A stretch of DNA of 64,000 nucleotides from Paralvinella palmiformis (Eukaryota; Annelida; Polychaeta; Terebellida; Alvinellidae). The stretch covers positions 191,001 through 255,000 of the forward strand of contig JAODUP010000273.1 in the NCBI GenBank assembly GCA_025642065.1. Direction: 5' to 3'. Made by a program: the position numbers and the translations under genes. Within the stretch, counting starts at the first letter, position 1. Each line of letters opens with the position of its first letter. The notes below the pieces were generated by a model. That model was given only the letters and a program-made list of their open reading frames with translations, was not told where the DNA came from and made no database searches. Below, in pieces: positions 23,701 through 33,978 of this stretch.

Positions 23701-26700
23701 TTGGTTTGCTTGTACCTCCTTTTATCGCCTGTGTTCTCATCCCTCTCATAATTTATATGAGAGTTTAAAACCATTCCTGTTTGATAAAATTGTCTTTTGA
23801 AAATTATCACAAACCTGCCACCTCCGGTGCAAAAGAGTTCATGCAGATGTTATCGCATGATCATATCTGATTAAGAAAAAGCAGTTTGAAAAATGCAGAG
23901 CTCTTCAGATATTTATCTGTTTCTTGACTCTCATGCTGCAATAATGAGTTATTTGTTGTTCATTAGTCAGTTTAATATTCATTCAGATTATTAATAAGTA
24001 AATTACACCAAACAACTGTCTGTTATTCACAACTAGGCTAGCATTGGAAAAGTTTTACAAGGATACAAAAATATATTTGGGGAGCCATTTTGGAGTTTAT
24101 TATTTCCTGTGAATGTGATAGTTTTGTTAGAGAGCATCTTCCACTTCCATACTATCTGATTGAGAAAATCCAAAATATGACTACGTCTTTATTGCTGCGT
24201 TTTTGTACATCATGTGAGCCTTCAGGTGATTTGAGAACAATAAACAGTTGTATCTGGCAATTTGAATGATTAGTGAAATCGCATATTTCCTAATTAACAA
24301 TGATGTATCTTTTTTTTAAATGTGTGCCATCTAAAACCATTTCATAAAGGAAATATCAATTGACTTACGAAAATGTTTTTATTATTGATCTGGTGGTCTT
24401 TCACCTGGTGTTATATTCACCATATCATCTTGATTAGTTGGTGGATCCCTATTCTAGTACATTGAGAAAGCTTATAGATGATCACGTACATCTGAAGATA
24501 AAGCAATTGCCAAAAACACATCTGCTTACTTGGTATAACAAGGTCAAGTAGGCTGCAAAAAGAAGCAGAAGAGATTGCGAATGAATGACTGAAGATTAGA
24601 ACTAATTTAGGAAGCTCAAAAATTACGCATTTGTCATTGTTCATCTTCTGTTAGAAGGAGCAATTTAACAATTGCCAAGCAACGAGCCTAAATATATGTG
24701 ATAAATTTGTTAACTTTAGTCATACTCCCCTACATTAATTGTAACAACAGAATCGTCCAATTCTAGTAATCTGAGACTTTCATAATTTATTAACCAGATC
24801 TTAAGATATTTATTTTTGATGATATCAGGTAGCAATAAAAACTTGTATGAAGAAGCAGCTAGTGAAAAAAAAATTACATTTTACAGCCATCTTCAAGAGT
24901 TGAATACTATCATTACACGATTACAAAATGTCATCGGCCAGTTGACGCGTCCTGTTTAATTCTTGGCTGATACTCTACATCCCAGTCCCAATGATGATAA
25001 TAAATAATTGTACAGCATTCATAAAACAATTATCCAGTTTAAAAACAACCTTAAAGTGATTATCACCGAACAAAATTTAAATGGGAAACCGTAAGGAATT
25101 TAGGATAATTATGGCAACACTGATAGATGGAATAGGCTACAGGAACTAGGTATAAAGTGACTTTGATCAAATCTAGTCCAGGTAAATGACTAATATTTCT
25201 GCTATTCTGGCTTGTGCTAAGTATGAAAAAGGGTGTGTTGGAAATTAGGCATGTCCATATGGGTGTGTGGACCCTTTTCAGTATTATGTTCCATGTTTAG
25301 AAGATTCTGTCTCTGTCATTTAGGAAGTCTTAATTGTTTTCATAAGATGATGGTTATAATTATTTATGTTGATAAATATGTCACTGATGTTCCACTCTGT
25401 ATTGATCCGCTACAGACAAATCTGGTAAGATTCTTTTAGCTGAACATTCAGCACTACTGCAATAGGCTTCTTTTTTTCTAAATCATGAGGCCTACGGTCT
25501 AAAACACACTGAACTGTTTTATGTATATCTTGGTGTGATTTATCTGTGGTATTTGGTGTCTGTTGGTTTATTTTGGTATTTGTCGGCAGTTTCCTTTTCT
25601 GTTTCTTTATGATTTTTCTTCAATGACGTTCGTGGTCAGAAATATTTTCCCATGATGTACATATGCTTTTCTCGGGTTGATTTAATTAATGCGTGCTGGT
25701 CTCTGAAGTACTTTGTTCTATGCAATGAATCATCCATAGTTATCGATCTGTTTTCCACCGACATACAGGAATGATAACGACATGTATGAACATTTGAGAA
25801 ATATTTATTTTGCTTCTGTATTCCAATAATTAATCTGTTTGTGGCGATGTGTGGGAAATCGTATAGAAATGTCAATAACTTATGGATGACACCTTATTAA
25901 CATTACGTGCATTTACTGTATATACCTATTATATAATTCATTGTACGTACCATCTTCATTTTGTTTATGTCGATTCAATAGCATTAGTCGCTAGTGTTGT
26001 CTGTTTTTACTGTGTCGACTATAAATAACCTTATCTATTTAATTTGCTCACATTAATCTAAATAAACACATTTGCCTTTTTTACTGTTGCACCTTTATAG
26101 AGCCAATTTGATTTGCACGCATAAATTATATCTATCCAAGTCTTAGTGAAGAAATGTATTCCATCATTACGCAATGAATCAATATTAAAGATGAATACAA
26201 AGTCTAATGTGGTTTGTCTGTATTAAAAAGCTATAATTACAAGAGCATAGGCTTATCTGCATTCAACTCACCAAAATAGATGGGTCTTTTCTCACTTATG
26301 TTTTCAAATGCTGGTGACCTTTGCCAAACATGATATCATACTTGGGCAAGCCCTTTCGTATTATTTTTTCCCTTTATGATTTTAGAGGTCTTCCATGCGT
26401 ATTCTGCTCTTCCCTAATCCTTTATTACAATGTAAGTTAGTTGTGTTTTAGCACTCTTCATTAACAACATGTACAGTTTTCTTGTAGTCTATGATGAAAT
26501 GGTGTCGACTTTACAGCTACACTCTTGGGATTTGCCCACACAATTACAGACCTGAGAATGTTTCACGGATTTTTTTATGTTTTCCAATGAAAACGATGAT
26601 CCTCGTAATTCGTGTAGATCTGTTGAGAAACTATAGTTAGTATTATGTGGGGACACCCTACCCCCATCATCTTTCTGACATAATCTTCATGATTGTTTTC

Positions 26701-28586
26701 AGAGCTTTTGGGCGTTATACATTCTCGGGCCTGTAATTACCAAATGTGATATTTTATGTGAGAAATGTACCTGATAATCCTAATTTACATATAAACAAAA
26801 GGTACATTCTTGTAAATGGATATTTTTTTTAATAATAAATTTAAGCAAAAAATAGATTCGGCTTAATTTTGATGATGTCCCCTTGATAAGTTTCCATATC
26901 CATCTAACTCGGTCACCTTGAACACTTGTACCAACATCAATATAATACAGAATTATGCATACAGTTTTGGTTCATTCAGATTCAGACGTGATAAATATTT
27001 GTGGGTATAATAATGTTAATCAGTGTTCTTCTGCTTTTAAATATATTACTTTACTTTCATTTTTTTATATCAACTAAGTGTATTGTATAATATTGGTAGG
27101 AATTTCTTGTTATTAACAGGAATTTTGTCTGTTGCTTAACATTAATTAATTCTGAATTGGCGTAATCATTTTGGGCTACTTCCTTAGAAATACCCATCTT
27201 CAGTTTGTTCACACAATGGAATCTATTACTGTCTAATGTCTTGTTATTCTGCTGTTTTGTACTGAGTATTAGATGTCCGCTGTGTACGCCTGTAATTGTA
27301 ATGGGATATAAATTTTTTTCTTTTCTTATGTAGCATGTGATCATATAATAAATAAATATACCGAAGTACATCAGGAACTGGAGAGTGTTTAAATATTTAA
27401 TTATTGCGATTGCGGAATATTTATGTTAAGTGTATTGCAACTTTGCGACATTTAAGTATCTCAATCGGTTTGTGAACAACCATGAACCACATGAACATTT
27501 TTCAGAATCCACTTACAAAAACATGTACGGTATCCTTTTTGTCTTCTGATATTCCTTATTCCACAAGGTTTCTCATTACCTTCTCGGTTTTTAATTAATT
27601 TTACTGTGAAGTAATCCAGAACGGTTTACCGACCGAAATATCGTTAAATGGTAGTCATCTTTGTCGTGCTCTTACTTCCAAGACCACCGTAATTGTTCTG
27701 TTTTATATTCCAGGTATAGCAGCTCAAAAGGCTGAAATTTGGTTTTTAGACCGAGCTCTGAGGTGGCATTTCTTGGCCGATAATTTTGCCAATTATTACC
27801 GCCTCATGCTCGTTCACCTCGGCTTGCCTCAATGGCAGTATATCTTCACTGATATCGGCATCAGCCCACAAGCCAAGGTCAGTTCATTTTTCCTCTTAGT
27901 ACTAATAACCATGTTTCTGGAAGTTGATATATATTATTATGGTCTAACAGCCGATATACATACTAGTATTTTATCAATGTTTAGGTCTTGAGTCTGAAAA
28001 TATGCATATTTTGAAAATAGATTTTAGTGTGGAATGAAACATGGCTAGAGGTTGAGTCTGGTATCACATTTTAGAGAAAACTCTATAACATGGCATCATT
28101 TGGTTTCACCTACCACTTATCCCACATGCTGTTATGATACCAAAATAAAGTCAGAAATAATGTTTTCAAATTTCTGTGGTTATTTTCTGAGAACAGGTTA
28201 TATATGTGTGTGCTTGCCATTCATTTTATTATTACTCTAGAGCACAAAGATTTAAATTGAATAGTTTGAACATTGCTAGCTATCGTGGTTCTGAAGATGT
28301 TTACTTGCACAGTTGGTAGAAAAAACAATTAAACTGGATAAAATCCAGGTTTTGACTGAACCTTAATTAAACCTGAACCTTATTGAACAATTAATTAAAA
28401 GGTTACCCCCAAGCACTTCAAAGCTGTGTGCCTAACTTTGAAAATATTTTTAGTGAAACCTAAAGATTGTGCTTGGCCTCATCATACATCTCTGCAACTT
28501 CTTTTCTAGTTGATATATATAATAATTTTAACACAATCTGAAGTGGTCAGGTTGGAAACACTGGTCCATTTTATATGGAATGACCC

Positions 28587-28630
<44 letters not shown>

Positions 28631-30059
28631 ATGTGTGTGTGTAATATAAATTATCTGGTTTTGAAAGACTAAGCTACTAAGTAGCCTGTTAAACTTCTTT
28701 TTGAACTCAAATCTGAACAACTCACTTATTCTAGGGCATTTATAAATAAACAATCAAAACAGAAATTGACCCAAAATTAGATTCCTTCAGCAGTTGAAAG
28801 CAGATGCTCTTTTGGGATCAGTTACCATTGACTTGTAGCTTCTTTTCTTCAGATGGACATTTAAGTGTGTTTATAATGCTATACAAAACCAATGAAGTTC
28901 ACACATTATGAAATAAACTTTATGTTTAGTAATTAGATTTTTACGATTATTACATTTAATTTTATTGACTAAATACCAAACATTTAATGTCATTTAAAAT
29001 AAATTGTTACTTGCTATTATTTTTACATATATTTATAATAAAATTAAATTGCAATTATAGTTCAATACAATTTAGTCTAACAAGTCATACTAATCGGTGA
29101 CAATTCTGCCAAGTCTATGATTGGGATGATCTTGGTAGATCAACATATCACAATAGAATGTGGCAAGCGAAGCCACACTGCTTCAGTATGGTAAATTGGA
29201 AGAAGTCACATCTTTTCTATGCATTTAGGGGATTACTGAGTCAATGTCTAAGTATTTCCTGTTTAGCAGCGGTGTATAAGGTGAGCATTCACATAGATTC
29301 ACTATTGATTGTTATCTCATGCTGAATACATACCGGAACCAAAACGTGACTCTGCAACTTTGAGAGTACAGTGTTGTGTATTTTATCAGGATATTTTGAT
29401 ACTTGTCAACTTCACATTGTCTGGCAGAAAACAGGATAGTGTATCGCTGTATGGTTATACTTTGATAGTACTAATGTAGTGAAAGCAAACTATCGGCAGC
29501 TTGCAAGAAATGTGGCAAAGAAATACAGGGACTTGTCGCCAGAATAAAAAATATCGATTTAAATGGTAATAAATCTGATTTAAATAAAAATGTAAGAAGT
29601 TTTATTTCCAACCCTTCACTCAATTAGTTTTATTAGCCGTGGGTGAGGATTTAAGTCCCATCAAAGCTGTGTGAGTAATGGCGTGTTTTATTGGCGTCTT
29701 CAAATTTTACACTTTCAAGTCTGATGTGATTTTATTGTCCTTTTAATGTGTGTAAGTGTAATTGTATTGTTATATAAATATATTAGATTATATATTATAT
29801 ATATATCAGTGATTGCAAATTACTGAAATCAATTAATTTGTTTAGTATGATACATTATAAAAAATATAATAAAAATGAAATCTAAAACGTTGAGGCTACA
29901 CTAAACTAAAATGATATGTCCCAATATCAACAACAGAAAAATCACTTTTGGTGTGTTTGTTTCGTTTATTCCCAGGTTGCGCTTATTCGGACAGTCATGT
30001 TGGTGGTTGAGAATTAATACAGAGCATACGGAAAGATGATATAATATATTGATCATGCG

Positions 30060-30111
<52 letters not shown>

Positions 30112-32636
30112 CCACTCTGTTAGCAAATTACTGAAATCAATTAATTTGTTTAGTATGATGCGATTATAAAAATTATATAATAAAAATGAAATCTAAAACG
30201 TTGAGGCTACAGCCCAGAAGCTAAAACTGATACTCGTCTACCAATATCAACAAAACAAGGAATTAAACTCACCTTTTCGAGTGTGTTTGTTTCGTTTTTC
30301 CTCGGCCCAGGCTGTCGCTTATTCGGCACAGCCTCTATGTTGGAGTGGTTGAGAAACTCCTTCCCCCCCCCCAACCACTCACAGGGGAGCAGTACGGAAA
30401 GATGGAGCCGAAATACCCTGAGGGTGGTCACTGCCAGAGTGTTTTACGTCCTCAGGGGTTTTAACGTCCCCCTTTATTTTAAATAATTCAGTGGAGACGG
30501 CAGCGCCATTTAACGTGGTCAGCCACCCACGATGTAGTGAGCCGAGAAATTAATCTCTGGAAAAGTTTCGACCTCTTGCGGGATTCGAACCTGTGACCCT
30601 TGGCACCAAGTGCCGGGTGCTTACCCGCTAGGCCACCGAAGCTCACTTTCGAGTGTGATTGCGCATCCCACTGAACATAGCTTTCCAGCATTATCGTTAT
30701 CTGTTTCATGCTTGACTCCGCTTCGTTACCTTCGTCGGTCGCTCCGGACCATTTAGCCTACCATGAGCACAAAAGTGTCCGTAAAACACCAATCATCATC
30801 AACCAGCGTTATCGTGAAATAAACGTAGCGGGAGGGCAAACGAAAACAGTAATGGCTGTTTTCGTTTTCCATCGATCTCGCTATCGAGATAAACGTGCCA
30901 TGATGATGCTAACCAATCATTAACGAGCTTATAAAACCAGGGAATTCCAAAGGATGCTGTCACAGTTATGAAAGCATAAATTTGATTAGCTTGTTGCTCT
31001 AGGGCTGTCTTGTCCTTTGAAAATGGAGTCCAAGGTTTGAATATAAATTTTGTTCCATCTACTTGTAATATTGGTTACTTTAGAAGATTTTATTATTAAT
31101 TATTCCAATAATAATAATAATAATAATGTATATTTAATAAAACGCCCTTACTACAGGGTTCCTACACGTCCTTGTCTGTGGAAACCATGTACTAGCAGGA
31201 GGCATTCAAAGGTGCTGTATAAATATTATATAAAAGATTTAAGCGATATTTATTATCACCATATGACTTGAGCCGAGACACAGGCACCTGCAATTATATC
31301 TTACTGGATGATCTGAGTTGTCAGGATGATTTTCTAATGGAGTCCGGGTAGTGTGTTGGACCACAGATCACTACCATCCGTGTTCGAACCTGGCGTTGTT
31401 ATATCCGAAGGTTGTTTCATCCTTGACTTCGCTTCATTACCTTTGGAGGTCGCTCGAGCCATTTAGCCTATCATGTGAACAAAAGTGGCCGTAAAACATC
31501 AATCATCATAATGGACACCAGTTCACACAGGTATTCAGGTGCCATGTCATTGATATATTTATAAGTTATTTATAAAATCTAACAGATAGCCAATATAGGT
31601 TTTGAATAATTGGCATGATACGATCATAATTTCGAGTATTTGTCACTATGCGAGCTGCACTATTTTGAATTCCCTGAAAGCGATTGATGTAATAATCAGA
31701 TACGTATGCTGTATAACAGGGAGTTACAATAGTCTATACGAAATGTAATAAAGACTACAGTTAGAAGTGTTTGTTGTGTCAATAATGCTTTTAAACAGTG
31801 AATGTTCTTGAGAAAGTATTAGGCAGCCAGGCATACTGATGTGACATGTTCATACATGTTAATACATTTGTCAAAAATAACCTCTATATCTATTTCTGCA
31901 TACCAATTATCCACGTGCTATTGTTTAGAATTCCTTTTATAGAAGGAAGAACGCGATTGGCCGAATAATAACGAGGAAACCTTTTAGCCTCGTGATTAGT
32001 TCAAGATTGTTTCGGATGTACATGAAGGTCATGGGTTGCGATGCTGGTTGAATTAATGAAAAATGTGACAAAAAGTAATATATTGATCCGCGCAAAATTG
32101 TGTTTCTGTTGAAACTCTTAATAATAATAATAATATCGAATAATTACAACTAGTGTTATCGTTAGTAAAACGTGGGCTCCTATATAATTGCGATTTTGTA
32201 AATAATTGAGTTTCAGCAACTTTGTGGTTTTAACTTATCCCGCCCCGCACCAAGCTGTTGTATATCAATATGGCATAACGTACATACAATAACGAAATAA
32301 ACTGGAACTAGAGACCCTTCTATATACTAATGGCTATATAAGTTGAAGGTCCCATAATGGACAAATTGTATTGTATTGAAGGCATAGAAAAATGGCATCA
32401 GGGTTTTTTTTCTTGTACCAATAAAAAGCTTCTTGATTAGAATGATTATAATGATAATAGTGTTTTCATCAATATTGTCAATTTGATAGTTAATAAATAT
32501 ATTTCATTATAAACCATGGCTAGAATAGTTTTTAATCGACATCAGTTGTAACACACACAAACTGTTCACATCAACGACGCATGTATAAAATAATTTCAAG
32601 ATACCTTTTGTTACAAATGGATCTTTCTCTGTGTAA

Positions 32637-32680
<44 letters not shown>

Positions 32681-33748
32681 TGCGATATCATTACTCTGTC
32701 AATGCATCAAGATTTTTAGCTTATTGCATTTCGGATAGGCAAATATTCCCGCAAGATTATTGGGAGGGCATTCCTATTATTTCAATTACTAGTTGTAACA
32801 ATCCATGAGAAAGGAGTTGTATTCCAAAACGAAACCTTCAACACAAAAAGGGGTGATATTATTCAGGCCCTGTCACGTCTGCAGCATAAAAAGCCTTTGA
32901 ATTCCATTTCATCAACATCAGAAATTTCATCGAAAAAGCTAATTGGCCTAAAATAGATTATTTGTTCAAGGCAAATGCTAGAGCACTACATGAAATGTAC
33001 TTTTTGTTGAATAAAGTTTTGAAATATAAATGTCTTACTAACATTGTGTGTCTATTAGTTATAATTCACATAAATGGTAGCAACTTTACTTGCTGTGTTT
33101 GAACCAAAATATTGGGAGCAAAATGTTTCCATTATTTCAGTCCGAGATTCCCCAAATTGCTTCCCATTTAAACAAAATCCTGGATAGGACCCCCCCCCGC
33201 AATTTGCCCACCCTCGCCGCCTCAAGCATCGGTCCTATGTCCACGGGAATGTGACGTCCAGTCATATTACATATTTTCTGTGTTTGGTAATATTTTCAAC
33301 CCTCATCCACTGTTACTAGTACCACTTGGTATCCGTATTGATCTTATTAGAATAATATTACATAGTCCTGTATCCTAACGCGATATGATTATACTGATTA
33401 ATACGCTCATTAAACACTAAACCCAGTTTGTTTAGTGACCTTCTAGAAGTGATAAAAGATTCACCGGCGTTATAAATGAAGTGGACAAAACTCGTTTTGT
33501 CACCATTCGTCTTCGTGTTCCAAATTCTTCAAGAATGTGAATATTTAATTCATTACCAGAACACCACGGTATCTACGGCTGCGTTTCATAAGCATGTCAT
33601 TTGTGTTTAACGTAATAACACTGGATATGTGTTACAGTTAATCTGTATAATCAAGGAATATGTGTATTACTTCAAAAAGACTATTAAAGTAATACACATA
33701 TTACTTGAAACTTACACATATTATCTGCTTCATTTTACAGATTAAATG

Positions 33749-33790
<42 letters not shown>

Positions 33791-33939
33791 CAAACCCCCG
33801 CCGAGCTATATCAGAAGGGTGTTTCATCTTTCACTTCGTCTCATTACCTTTGAATGGTCGGTCGTCCCATTTAGCCTGTCTTGTGCCTAAAAGGTGGCCG
33901 TAAAACAGCAATATTTGCATACATACATACATACAACAC

Positions 33940-33978
<39 letters not shown>

